64,000 nt of DNA from Synechococcus sp. PROS-9-1. GTDB lineage: Bacteria; Cyanobacteriota; Cyanobacteriia; PCC-6307; Cyanobiaceae. The position numbers were made by a program, and so were the translations under genes. The notes beneath the pieces are model-generated. The model searched no databases, was not told the DNA's origin, and saw only the letters and a program-made list of their open reading frames with translations. The number at the start of each line of letters is the position of its first letter. The first letter of the stretch is position 1. Shown here piece by piece: positions 29,933 to 37,991 of this stretch. The stretch is from contig NZ_CP047961.1 in the NCBI RefSeq assembly GCF_014279775.1, forward strand, positions 124,001 to 188,000, in the 5' to 3' direction.

Positions 29933-30162
29933 TGGAGAGCCAGCCAGTCTCTGAGCGCCAGATCAAGCTCTGCCATCACTGTTGTCTCCATGCCACCAAT
30001 CGAGCTGCCGATGCCCTCGATTGGAACCGTGAAGAGCTTGTCGACCATTAGCTGGGATCGTTTGCGTAGTCCATTAATGGCGCTGGGCTCAACAATGATC
30101 CGCACCAAAGGTGCATCGATCAGGGTGCTGGTGAATCGAATCGCATTAATCGTTTCTAGCTC
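29929..30162 (-). pseudogene. MazF/PemK-type toxin, C-terminal fragment
   Basis: Read on the minus strand, this 77-codon frame has no start codon of its own before an upstream in-frame stop at 30163-30165. It gives TSTLIDAPLVRIIVEPSA, NGLRKRSQLMVDKLFTVP and then IGSSIGGM, ending at 29929. This is the typical second half of PemK/MazF endoribonucleases (APLxRVxVEPxxxNGL, SxxMVDKxxTVP). The N-terminal half is missing. It is not the same sequence as the intact toxin at 30440, so it represents a second, lost toxin-antitoxin system. Confidence 0.7.
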
Positions 30163-30213
30163 TTACGCCGCAGAAGCGTAAGGAGTCCTACGATAGTAAG
30201 GCAGTAAGGAGGT
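30163..30213 (+). promoter_or_regulatory. candidate toxin-antitoxin operator and strong Shine-Dalgarno
   Basis: Before the antitoxin lies an inverted repeat TTACGC/GCGTAA (30163-30168, 30176-30181), then GTAAGGAG twice (about 30178 and 30204). The second copy forms AAGGAGGT, a near-perfect ribosome binding site 6 bases from the ATG at 30219. AbrB-fold antitoxins usually repress their own promoter, so the inverted repeat is a plausible operator; this is inference. Confidence 0.45.
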
Positions 30214-30218
30214 AAGCG

Positions 30219-30443
30219 ATGGATTTGGCAACATTGACGGCTAAGGGGCAAGTCACGATCCCCAAGGGTGTACGGGACGCTCTCGGGCTGAAGCGTGGCG
30301 ATCTCGTGAGTTGGGAACTTGAGGACGAGTCGGTTCGTCTCAGGGTGGTGTCTCCGATCGACCTGGGCTATTTGCGTGGAGTTCAGGCTGGGCTGACGGA
30401 ATGGGGCAGTGATGAGGATGAAGTTGCCTTTGCAGACCTGTGA
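30219..30443 (+). CDS. AbrB/MazE-family antitoxin
   Basis: A 74-residue protein with a swapped-hairpin AbrB/SpoVT DNA-binding domain: LTAKGQVTIPKGVRDALGLKRGDLVSW is visible in pieces from residue 6. The acidic C-terminal tail (EWGSDEDEVAFADL) is probably the toxin-neutralising part. A strong Shine-Dalgarno precedes it. Its TGA overlaps the GTG start of the next gene (GTGA), so antitoxin and toxin are co-translated in the usual antitoxin-first order. Confidence 0.9.
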   Translation: MDLATLTAKGQVTIPKGVRDALGLKRGDLVSWELEDESVRLRVVSPIDLGYLRGVQAGLTEWGSDEDEVAFADL

Positions 30444-30799
30444 CAGCGTTTCCACCGTTCGCTTTGGTACGAGTTCCGTTTCCATTCACAGAGCGCCAGG
30501 CCATCAAGCGGAGGCCCGCGTTGGTTCTCTCCAAGCCTGCATTTCAAGAGCAAAGTGGTCATCTCCTGTTGGCGATGGTGACCAGTGCTCGCAACAGCCA
30601 ATGGCCAACGGATTGGCAGATCAAGGATCTCCAAGCTGCTGGGTTACCTCAGCCTTGTGTTGTTCGCTTCAAGTTGTTCACCCTGGATCAGAGCTTGTTG
30701 ATTGGTTCCCTTGGGGCGTTGTCAGAAGCGGATCGGCGAGGTGTCCAAAGCAGATTGACTGAAGTGGCAGCCCTCAGCCCTGCTGATCCAAAGCCTTGA
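30440..30799 (+). CDS. PemK/MazF-type mRNA interferase toxin
   Basis: A 119-residue protein starting from GTG with the MazF-fold beginning FALVRVPFPFTE, then KRRPALVLSKPAF (conserved RPALVL), LLLAMVTSARNSQWP and VVRFKLFTLDQSLL. It most likely cleaves RNA and is held in check by the AbrB-type protein encoded just before it. The 36 bases at 30562-30597 recur exactly at 34155-34190. The 3' end overlaps the convergent HEPN gene by 26 bases. Confidence 0.88.
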   Translation: MTAFPPFALVRVPFPFTERQAIKRRPALVLSKPAFQEQSGHLLLAMVTSARNSQWPTDWQIKDLQAAGLPQPCVVRFKLFTLDQSLLIGSLGALSEADRRGVQSRLTEVAALSPADPKP

Positions 30800-31169
30800 G
30801 GATGCTCAACACCTCACGGGCCGTTGCTAAAGCTTGATCGGTTTCCTCTGGATCGAACAGCTCAGAAGGCGGGGTGGCATCCACGGGGTAGCGGGATTGG
30901 ATCGCCATCCTGCTCAGGCTGCGCAGAGATAGGGCCTCTAATGCCTTGGTCTCTAAGCCTGTTTCTTTCAGCCGCCTCGTTAAATCGTTGAGCACATCCG
31001 TGTGCGGAGGCTCCAGTCCCAATTCCAGAAGTGCGCTTTTTAGGCCTTTTTCGGCTGCTTGTGATGCGTAGAAGCAGGCTTGCGCCAAGTAGCCGTTGTC
31101 ACGTGCCAGTTGAGCGAGTTCGAGGTCGTTTTGGGCTTGGCGCAGCCATGCATCCGGCCGGGCATTCAT
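30774..31169 (-). CDS. HEPN-domain protein of a HEPN-MNT toxin-antitoxin pair
   Basis: About 131 residues and mostly helical. MNARPDAWLRQAQNDLELAQ is followed by CFYASQAAEKGLKSALLELG, the recognised HEPN (PF05168-like) core. HEPN partners of MNT proteins are usually RNases or targets of nucleotidyl modification. I could not point to a clear RX4-6H catalytic pair, so the activity is uncertain. I start it at the ATG at 31169, which overlaps the MNT stop as ATGA; a longer frame to 31217 has no family sequence. Confidence 0.85.
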   Translation of the reverse strand: MNARPDAWLRQAQNDLELAQLARDNGYLAQACFYASQAAEKGLKSALLELGLEPPHTDVLNDLTRRLKETGLETKALEALSLRSLSRMAIQSRYPVDATPPSELFDPEETDQALATAREVLSILKALDQQG

Positions 31170-31537
31170 GGCCTCTCCGCTAGTAACGGAATAGCGACCT
31201 TGGCAGCGTTGCGCCAAACCACTGAGTTGCTCTGTGGCAACTGAGCCCAGGCCTCACGGTCGAGTGCGATCACATCCTCAGCGAGTCCTGAATCGAGCAC
31301 TTGATCGGCCCATGTTTCGGCCAGATGTTGGTTGGCTGCCACCACGAGTAGATCGGTGTCTGATAAACCGTCCCAATCGCCCCGAGCACGGGAGCCGAAC
31401 AGATAGATCTGGTCTGGTCGTTCCAGATTGGACTCCACCAAGTCTTGTAGCGAAAGGCGTAGTGCGAGCAACCATTGGGCGTGACGTTGGGTGCGTAGGT
31501 CCGCCAGGCTGGTCGTGGTTGGTGATGGCCTGTTCAC
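31166..31537 (-). CDS. MNT minimal nucleotidyltransferase of a HEPN-MNT pair
   Basis: A 123-residue protein with the pol-beta nucleotidyltransferase motif GSRARGDW...SDTDLLV, including both catalytic Asp residues. In characterised pairs the MNT protein neutralises the HEPN toxin, in some cases by transferring AMP to it. It precedes and overlaps the HEPN gene by four bases. The start is GTG at 31537. Confidence 0.88.
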   Translation of the reverse strand: MNRPSPTTTSLADLRTQRHAQWLLALRLSLQDLVESNLERPDQIYLFGSRARGDWDGLSDTDLLVVAANQHLAETWADQVLDSGLAEDVIALDREAWAQLPQSNSVVWRNAAKVAIPLLAERP

Positions 31538-31869
31538 GTTCTTTGGCGGCTCAACAAGGTTGGATTGAACTCTCCTTCCCTTGAATCTAGCTAAGGAGTT
31601 CTGGCTCGATTCTTAAGCCATTGCTCATGAGCCGGGCAGTTTTGACCCACTAAAAGTGATGAACAGATGCGTGATGTTTGATGCGCACCACTTTCCAGCT
31701 CTATGTTGGCGCGCTGCGCTACGCATTGCCGCCCACAAAACCTCAGCTATGCAGCAGCGACGTGGCAAACTCCTATCCATTACGTCACAGCCGAGGCGGT
31801 TGAGCTCTGCTCCTGTCCGCTGTGACCGCAGGCGGAATTGTTATGCCTGCATGACGTTCTGAAGACTCA
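31538..31869. other. intergenic region between toxin-antitoxin island and gmd
   Basis: About 330 bases with no gene I can support. It holds the promoter side of the HEPN-MNT pair and the leader of gmd, including the first copy of a 72-base leader repeat (31764-31835). A 68-codon open frame (31656-31862) covers it but has no recognisable protein features. Confidence 0.5.
31764..31835 (+). repeat. leader repeat copy 1, upstream of gmd
   Basis: A 72-base segment beginning GGCAAACTC and containing ACGTCAC, GCCGAG and CGGTTGAGCTC. It aligns without gaps to 35416-35487 at roughly 80 percent identity by eye. Both copies sit some 35-70 bases upstream of a plus-strand polysaccharide gene (gmd and the sugar transferase), which suggests a duplicated promoter or leader element. 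Confidence 0.7.
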
Positions 31870-33027
31870 ATGCCCCCCTCTATTACCCCCACCAAAACCG
31901 CCCTGATCACCGGCATCACCGGCCAAGACGGCAGTTATTTAGCGGAGTTGTTGCTGGAGAAGGGATATGAAGTGCATGGGATCAAAAGAAGAGCGAGCAG
32001 TTTTAATACCAGCCGAATTGATCATCTCTATCAGGATCCCCATGAAGATGATCCGCGGCTGGTGCTGCACTACGGGGATTTAACAGATAGCAGCAATTTG
32101 ATCCGGATTATTCAGCAGGTGCAGCCGGATGAGATTTATAACCTTGGAGCCCAAAGCCATGTGGCCGTGAGCTTTGAAGCGCCCGAATACACAGCCAATA
32201 GTGATGCGCTTGGCACACTGCGAATTTTAGAAGCAGTGCGGATGTTGGATTTAACGGAGAAGACCCGTATCTATCAAGCCAGCACGAGTGAGCTGTATGG
32301 CTTGGTGCAGGAGATGCCGCAGAAGGAGAGCACGCCCTTTTACCCAAGAAGCCCCTACGGGGTGGCCAAGTTGTATGCGTACTGGATCACGGTGAATTAT
32401 CGCGAGGCCTATGGGATGTATGCCTGCAATGGGGTGCTGTTTAACCACGAGAGCCCAAGGCGCGGTGAAACGTTTGTGACGCGCAAGATCTCGCGGGGCC
32501 TGGCGCGGATTGATGCGGGCTTAGAGGATTGCCTGTACATGGGCAATCTCGATTCGCTGCGCGATTGGGGCCATGCCAGGGATTATGTGGAGATGCAGTG
32601 GCGGATGCTGCAGCAGGAGGGTCCACCGGAAGATTTTGTTATCGCTACAGGGCGGCAGGAAAGCGTGCGCCGCTTTATTGAATTAACGGCACTTGAGCTG
32701 GGCTGGGGCGCCGTCGAATGGGAAGGCAAGGGTTTAGAGGAAACTGGCAAGCGAAACACCGGCGAAGTGGTGGTGCGAATTGATCCGCGTTACTTCCGTC
32801 CGGCAGAAGTGGAGACGTTGCTCGGTGATCCCACTAAGGCCAAGGTGAAGCTGGGCTGGACGCCGACGACAACCCTGGAGGAATTGGTGGCGGAGATGGT
32901 GGCGACGGATCAGGAGGAGGCTAAGAAAGAGGCTTATTTGAAATTGAAAGGATTCAATGTTGTGGGCTCGATGGAGAATCCACCGGCGAACCCTGATGCT
33001 GTCAAGGCCGCTGGAGTTAAGGAGTGA
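31870..33027 (+). CDS. gmd: GDP-mannose 4,6-dehydratase
   Basis: A 385-residue SDR that converts GDP-mannose to GDP-4-keto-6-deoxymannose. Visible are [21 protein letters not shown] at the N-terminus (NADP-binding GxxGxxG), [13 protein letters not shown] (catalytic Thr/Ser-Glu), [10 protein letters not shown] (Tyr-Lys) and [16 protein letters not shown]. Length is normal. Its TGA overlaps the GTG of fcl, giving an operon. A decayed copy of the first third of this gene lies at 37012-37322. Confidence 0.97.
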   Translation: MPPSITPTKTALITGITGQDGSYLAELLLEKGYEVHGIKRRASSFNTSRIDHLYQDPHEDDPRLVLHYGDLTDSSNLIRIIQQVQPDEIYNLGAQSHVAVSFEAPEYTANSDALGTLRILEAVRMLDLTEKTRIYQASTSELYGLVQEMPQKESTPFYPRSPYGVAKLYAYWITVNYREAYGMYACNGVLFNHESPRRGETFVTRKISRGLARIDAGLEDCLYMGNLDSLRDWGHARDYVEMQWRMLQQEGPPEDFVIATGRQESVRRFIELTALELGWGAVEWEGKGLEETGKRNTGEVVVRIDPRYFRPAEVETLLGDPTKAKVKLGWTPTTTLEELVAEMVATDQEEAKKEAYLKLKGFNVVGSMENPPANPDAVKAAGVKE

Positions 33028-34013
33028 GAAGCTTGATCAAAGCCGATGATCGCTTTTTTGTTGCCGGCGCGCGGGGAATGGCGGGCAGCGCGATTTGTAG
33101 GGCATTGCAGGAGAAGGGCTATGGCGATGAAGCTAAACGCGGAGCCTTGCTGACACCAAACCGCCAAGAGTTGGATCTGCTCAATCACGAAGCAGTGAAA
33201 GCTTGGTATGCAACGAATAAGCCTGATGTGGTGGTGCTAGCGGCCGCAAAAGTGGGCGGAATTTATGCCAATGACACCTACCCAGCTGATTTTTTGCTGG
33301 AGAATTTGAAGATTCAAACGAATGTGATTGAAGGGGCTTGGGAGGCGGGGGTGAGGCGATTGCTCTTTCTGGGTAGTAGTTGTATTTACCCGAAGTTTGC
33401 TGAGCAACCGATCAAAGAGGAGTCGTTGCTCACAGGATCATTGGAGCCCACGAATGAGTGGTATGCGATCGCCAAGATCACCGGGATCAAGCTGTGCGAA
33501 TCACTAAGAAAACAGTATGGCTTTGATGCAATCAGCTTGATGCCAACGAATTTGTATGGCCCTGGAGATAACTATCACCCGGAAAATAGCCATGTGCTGC
33601 CTGCTTTAATGCGCCGCTTCCATGAAGCCAAGGAAGCCAAAATAAAAAGTGTGACCTGTTGGGGAACGGGATCACCGTTGCGTGAGTTTTTGCATGTGGA
33701 TGACCTCGGCGACGCCTGCGTGTTTGCCTTGGAGCGTTGGAACCCGGCCCCAGGTGAGCTCACTTACCTCAATGTTGGTACGGGCCTTGACCTGAGCATC
33801 CGCGAGCTGGCGGATGCGGTGGCCATCGCAACGGGCTACCGAGGCGCGATCGATTGGGACATCAGCATGCCCGACGGCACCCCGAAGAAACAACTGGACG
33901 TGAGCCGCTTGGCCTCCCATGGCTGGCGTGCCCGGATCTCGCTGGCGGAAGGTCTGGCGACCACGGTGGCGCAGTTTCGTAAGGAGCTAGCGCAGCAACT
34001 GGTACGTCTCTAG
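33024..34013 (+). CDS. fcl: GDP-L-fucose synthase
   Basis: A 329-residue epimerase/reductase (WcaG family) that turns GDP-4-keto-6-deoxymannose into GDP-L-fucose. Motifs are [51 protein letters not shown] (Tyr-Lys) and [18 protein letters not shown]. The GTG start overlaps the gmd stop. The product would feed the predicted alpha-1,2-fucosyltransferase at 60.2 kb. A decayed copy of its last third lies at 37622-37870. Confidence 0.96.
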   Translation: MRSLIKADDRFFVAGARGMAGSAICRALQEKGYGDEAKRGALLTPNRQELDLLNHEAVKAWYATNKPDVVVLAAAKVGGIYANDTYPADFLLENLKIQTNVIEGAWEAGVRRLLFLGSSCIYPKFAEQPIKEESLLTGSLEPTNEWYAIAKITGIKLCESLRKQYGFDAISLMPTNLYGPGDNYHPENSHVLPALMRRFHEAKEAKIKSVTCWGTGSPLREFLHVDDLGDACVFALERWNPAPGELTYLNVGTGLDLSIRELADAVAIATGYRGAIDWDISMPDGTPKKQLDVSRLASHGWRARISLAEGLATTVAQFRKELAQQLVRL

Positions 34014-34062
34014 GGATGGTGATCGACATTGTGATTTCCGGAGCGATTTGAGGACACAGCCT

Positions 34063-34221
34063 GTGCCCAATCAAGACCCACCCCAATCCACCCTCACCTT
34101 GCTGCTCGGTATCTGGGGCTACCTCAGCCGGCGCCGCTGCATACAACTGTGCTGTCTCCTGTTGGCGATGGTGACCAGTGCTCGCAACAGGCATTGGTCT
34201 TTATGTGACCCAAGGAGTTGA
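34063..34221 (+). pseudogene. truncated ABC-transporter gene, N-terminal fragment fused to toxin-derived DNA
   Basis: A 52-codon frame from GTG 34063. The first part, STLTLLLGIWGYLSRRR, matches the N-terminus of the intact transporter at 37992 (STPTLLLGIWKHLSRRR). From 34155 the next 36 bases are identical to part of the MazF-type toxin gene at 30562-30597. The frame then stops at 34221. Nothing of the membrane or ATPase domains remains. Confidence 0.85.
34155..34190 (+). repeat. 36-base exact copy of toxin-gene segment
   Basis: TCTCCTGTTGGCGATGGTGA and the 16 bases after it are identical to 30562-30597 inside the MazF-type toxin gene. Flanking bases differ on both sides. The protein reading there, LLLAMVTSARN, belongs to the toxin. 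Confidence 0.9.
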
Positions 34222-34227
34222 ATCCGC

Positions 34228-35292
34228 TCATGTATATCCCTGAGGGTTCTGCTGCTGCCAGGCCCAGCCGTCTCTACAGATGTCTTCAAGCCCGCGCTGG
34301 GTGCGCCAGCCAAGGCGTCTAGCTGCTTTGATGGAATCGGCGAAGCTGTTGGCGGCATCGCCAGGCCGACGGTCGGTGATCGTGTATTGGATGGAACGAC
34401 CGCTCGCAGCTTCCATTGCCTGCACCACCTCCAGAACGGACTGTCCCTGGCTGCTGCCCAGGTTGAGGGCCAACAGCTGTGGTGCTTCCGCCAGCAGGCA
34501 GTCCAGGCAGGCACGGTGTCCCTCAGCGAGATCCATCACGTGGATGTAGTCACGTACGCCCGTGCCATCGGGGGTGGGCCAGTCGCCGCCGAACACCTGG
34601 AGCTGTGCTCTGCGGCCAATGGCCACCTGACTCACGAAGGGGAAGAGGTTGTTGGGAATGCCCAGCGGGTTTTCCCCAATGCGGCCGGACGGATGGGCCC
34701 CAACGGGGTTGAAATAGCGCAGGCAAGCGATCCGCCAAGAGTCCGGGGCACTGGCGTGCAGGTCGGACAGCATCTGCTCCACAGCGGCCTTGGTGTGGCC
34801 GTAGGGGTTGATCGGAGCGATCGGAGCTGTCTCTGGAATCGGTACGGCTTCTGGATAGCCGTAGACCGTGGCGCTGCTGCTGAACACAAGGGTGTGGCAG
34901 CCATGGGACTGCATGGCCTCCAGCAGGCAGCGACTGCCATTCACATTCACATCTCAGTACTTCAGTGGCTTCTGCACAGACTCGCCAACAGCCTTCAGAC
35001 CGGCGAAATGGATCACCGCATCAATCCCGGACGGCGCCTTGGTGAAGGCTTGCTGAAGATCCCTGGGGTTACGGATGTCGCCTTGCATCTGCCGCAACCG
35101 AGGTGCGGCCGCAGGTCCAGCAAGCTCTCGCACACGGTCAAGCGCGATCGGGCTGCTGTTGCTGAAATCATCGAACACCAGCAGCTCGTGGCCCGCCTCC
35201 AGCAGAACCAGCGCGGCATGGCTGCCGATGAAGCCTGCTCCACCAGTGATCAGTAGATGTGCCATTCGCTTGCTCACGCTGTTTGTATCCAT
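34228..35292 (-). pseudogene. galE: UDP-glucose 4-epimerase interrupted by an in-frame TGA
   Basis: Two open frames, 34954-35292 and 34228-34950, lie in the same reading frame and together make one full GalE of about 345 residues. The N-part has [21 protein letters not shown]. The C-part has VFSSSATVYGYPEAVPI, NPYGHTKAAVEQM (Tyr-Lys), RYFNPVGAHPSGRIGE and the usual end. They are separated only by TGA at 34954-34956, in KPLKY-stop-DVNVNG, where relatives carry Trp (TGG) in the YWDVNVNG block. One G-to-A change explains it. The likely start is the ATG at 35265 or the one at 35292. It may be a fresh pseudogene, a sequencing error, or a readthrough site. The enzyme would interconvert UDP-glucose and UDP-galactose. 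Confidence 0.85.
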
Positions 35293-35415
35293 TATCTAAT
35301 GAGCTGATCTGCAAGTATTTCCAACGCCTCTCTTAAGCTTGATTATTTTGACTTGCGTCAGGAATCTTGGGTTTCGATCAATTGAACCTGCCATGCAATT
35401 GTTAGCACTGCCTAT

Positions 35416-35487
35416 GGCAAACTCAACTCAATCACGTCACTGCCGAGACGGTTGAGCTCCGCTCCCGTCCTCTGCGACTACAGGCTG
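35416..35487 (+). repeat. leader repeat copy 2, upstream of the sugar transferase
   Basis: The second copy of the 72-base element seen at 31764-31835, sharing GGCAAACTC, ACGTCAC, GCCGAG and CGGTTGAGCTC in the same order and spacing. It lies 67 bases before the sugar transferase start. The rest of the 35293-35554 gap shows no gene. Confidence 0.7.
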
Positions 35488-35554
35488 ACATGAAGTGCCT
35501 TCTCGATCTCTGCCTTTCCAGTTTTATTTCAAAATTTGAGTCACAACGCAACTC

Positions 35555-36925
35555 ATGCAACTCAGGCTCCCCTGGATTCTGTCTCGACGCAGACTGCTTG
35601 CTGCGATGTTCCTTGACAGCGTCCTTTTTCTCTCTCTCTACAACGTACTGTTCCTAAATCGCTTTGGGCGCTGGCCTGATGGGTCGATCTTTTTTCCGAT
35701 TCTTTGGGCCACATGGGTGCTCAGTGGCTACGTACTGGGGCGCTATCAATGGTCGTATGGTTTGCGCTCTTCCAATACTGGCGCTTTTTTTGTTCTGCAA
35801 GGTGCTGTGAAGGTAGCTCTTGTGGTTGCTGTCAGCCTTGCGGGCACACTCACCTACTTTTGGCTTTTCAAAGGCATTGAAGGCTATTCCCTGTTTCGCA
35901 GCTTTTTAATTCCCTATCTCGGTTGTCTGGGATTCACCAGTCTGGCGATTCAGATCTTCTTGGGTACCTTGGTCAGAAACAGACCAATTTGGACCGATCA
36001 TTGGCTCTTTTTAGGACGTAAGGAGGTATATGAGCGGCTTCAGTATCATTTGAAGTTGTCACGATTGCCTATCCATCTTGTTTATCTAGCCCCTGCACAG
36101 CTGAACATATTAGGAAATGCTTCAATCCTCGTAGATGACTTTGCCGCTGAACCTAATTCAGTCCTTCAGAGCCTTCTAGAGTTTCAACATGAGGGCAGAA
36201 CAGTTCTCGGCCTTCAAGCGTGGTGTGAATTAATTTTACAGAGATTTCCATCGGAGTTTCTAAGTGATGCTGATTTACTGCGAGGTGAATTCTCCATTTT
36301 TCCAGGCACCTTTCAATCGCGATTGAAGCGTCTAGGAGATGTATGTCTATCGGCCATATTATTGTTGCTGACGAGCCCTATTCTTCTTGTCTCGGGTTTG
36401 TTGATCAAGATTGAAGATCGAGGCCCAATTCTTTATTCACAAATTCGTTCCGGATTTAACGGCACTCATTACACCATTTACAAGTTGCGAAGTATGCGAG
36501 TTAATGCTGAGCGCAATGGTGCTCAATGGGTGAAGCGCTCAGATTCCCGAATCACATCAATAGGATCTTTCTTAAGGCGCACGCGAATTGATGAGCTGCC
36601 TCAGCTCTGGTGTGTGTTTACAGGGAATATGAGTCTAATTGGGCCGCGACCAGAACGTCCTGAATTTGATCAGGAGCTTGACAAAGAGATTCCGCACTAC
36701 CGTTTAAGGCAACGCATGCGGCCTGGCCTGAGTGGATGGGCTCAGGTCAATTATCCATATGGAGCCTCTGTGGAAGATGCCTCCAACAAACTCAGTTATG
36801 ATCTCTATTATCTCCGTAACTTCTCATTTTGGTTGGATCTATTGATCTTGTTCAAAACAATCCGTTTGGTGTTTAATGCTCAGGGTTCTGTGCCTGCCTG
36901 CGTCGACGAGGCTATGCGCTTTTAA
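35555..36925 (+). CDS. polyprenyl-phosphate sugar-1-phosphate transferase (WbaP/WcaJ-type)
   Basis: A 456-residue initiating enzyme that loads the first sugar phosphate onto undecaprenyl phosphate at the inner membrane. The N-terminal half has four or so hydrophobic segments (from about residue 18) and a central CoA-binding-like domain. The C-terminal bacterial sugar transferase domain starts near residue 255, with KRLGDVCLSAILLLLTSP, YKLRSM, RRTRIDELPQLW, GPRPERP and RPGLSGWAQVNY. The donor sugar cannot be read from sequence. It is the natural start of synthesis for the glycan made by the surrounding genes. Confidence 0.93.
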   Translation: MQLRLPWILSRRRLLAAMFLDSVLFLSLYNVLFLNRFGRWPDGSIFFPILWATWVLSGYVLGRYQWSYGLRSSNTGAFFVLQGAVKVALVVAVSLAGTLTYFWLFKGIEGYSLFRSFLIPYLGCLGFTSLAIQIFLGTLVRNRPIWTDHWLFLGRKEVYERLQYHLKLSRLPIHLVYLAPAQLNILGNASILVDDFAAEPNSVLQSLLEFQHEGRTVLGLQAWCELILQRFPSEFLSDADLLRGEFSIFPGTFQSRLKRLGDVCLSAILLLLTSPILLVSGLLIKIEDRGPILYSQIRSGFNGTHYTIYKLRSMRVNAERNGAQWVKRSDSRITSIGSFLRRTRIDELPQLWCVFTGNMSLIGPRPERPEFDQELDKEIPHYRLRQRMRPGLSGWAQVNYPYGASVEDASNKLSYDLYYLRNFSFWLDLLILFKTIRLVFNAQGSVPACVDEAMRF

Positions 36926-37011
36926 CAAAAACTTTAATTGCTGAATATCAAAAATAATTTATCCTAAATTTGCTTTGATAACTATCATTACTAGTAAGTT
37001 CAACTGCTATT

Positions 37012-37322
37012 TGGCGGCGCTACTTTTGCAGAAGCTCCATAAGATGCACAGCATTAAAAGGCTTGCAAGCGGCTATAACCTCGTGCCCACTTCGCAAATA
37101 CCACTATTCCGGTCGATCACCTCCACTAAGACATCAAGCCCCTCGTCTGACTCTCCGCTGTTGAGAGCTCACCGACAGAGAAAAGCTGATCAGGATTATC
37201 CAGTAGGTACAGCCGGAAGAGATTTACACTCTTGGCGCTCAGAGTCATGTGGAGGAGAGTTTTGAGGTGCCGGAATAAACCCCCAATAGAGATGTGCTCG
37301 GCACGTTGTGGGGCCTTTAGGC
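37012..37322 (+). pseudogene. decayed gmd fragment (first third)
   Basis: This stretch is collinear with bases about 31938-32240 of the intact gmd. Matching words include GATGCACAGCATTAAAAG (versus AGTGCATGGGATCAAAAG), TGATCAGGATTATCCAGTAGG (versus TGATCCGGATTATTCAGCAGG, first 20 bases compared), CAGCCGGAAGAGATTTA and GTGCTCGGCACGTTG. Frameshifts and stops are frequent. The middle and end of the gene are gone. Confidence 0.8.
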
Positions 37323-37370
37323 GGCGTAAAACTGGTCTCACGAAAAACTAAGATTGACCAAACATTCACC

Positions 37371-37532
37371 AGAGTGTTTTACGGATTTGTGCAGCAAATA
37401 CACAAAAGGGCAAAACACTCTATAAACCCCGTGAAGTCTTTACGGTGTGATGCTGAACTTCAGCTTCTACGATTATCATAATATTGTAATTAGTTAGATC
37501 ACATGAATTACAAATTTATCAACGTTCATGTG
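37371..37532. repeat. two inverted repeats in the decayed region
   Basis: AGAGTGTTTT (37371-37380) pairs perfectly with AAAACACTCT (37412-37421), and CACATGAA (37500-37507) pairs with TTCATGTG (37525-37532). They lie in the non-homologous stretch between the gmd and fcl remnants. They could be the arms of a lost insertion or RNA hairpins; no transposase is nearby. Confidence 0.5.
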
Positions 37533-37621
37533 ATGTTGGCTTGAGTCCATCATTTTCACATCTCTAGAGTTTATGAGCGAGAGCTTGATCGGCTGGGGGC
37601 CCCGGCTCCTACATCCCTTCC

Positions 37622-37870
37622 CCATTGTGAGGGTTTTTGCATGTGGACGACCTCTAAGAAGCCTACGTTTTCGCCTTTGAGCACTTGAGTCCCGAGCCAG
37701 GTGAGATCCTTTATGCCATAGCGGGCACGGGTGTGGAGTGGAGCACCAGGGTGCTTGTTAATGCCGTGGTACTTATCACCGTTATCAGTGGAACTATCCA
37801 TTGGGAAACAATTAAAACGATGGTTCCTAATGAACAACTCGACGTGTGCCTCCGGTCAAACTTGGATTTT
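37622..37870 (+). pseudogene. decayed fcl fragment (last third)
   Basis: Collinear with about 33672-33920 of the intact fcl. Shared words include GGTTTTTGCATGTGGACGACC (first 20 bases, versus AGTTTTTGCATGTGGATGACC), CCAGGTGAG, GGCACGGGTG and AACAACTCGACGTG. Reading frames are broken. Together with the gmd remnant upstream it shows the same gene order as the intact pair. Confidence 0.8.
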
Positions 37871-37991
37871 CCGGCCCGATCCCACTAAACGAATGATTAC
37901 GTAGAATTATGAGCATGTTATTCGAGTAACTAAGCAACGCGCTGCTGCAGTGGTCGGCACATTTAACCCTAATTCTTAGTTTCAGATCAAT

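Noticed and set aside
31656-31862. 68-codon open frame before gmd
   Set aside because: Overlaps the non-coding leader repeat and shows no protein-like pattern.
31764-35487. Leader repeats as JUMPstart/ops elements of RfaH-type control
   Set aside because: The GGCGGTAG core is absent; only a loose GGCGGTTG resemblance in one copy.
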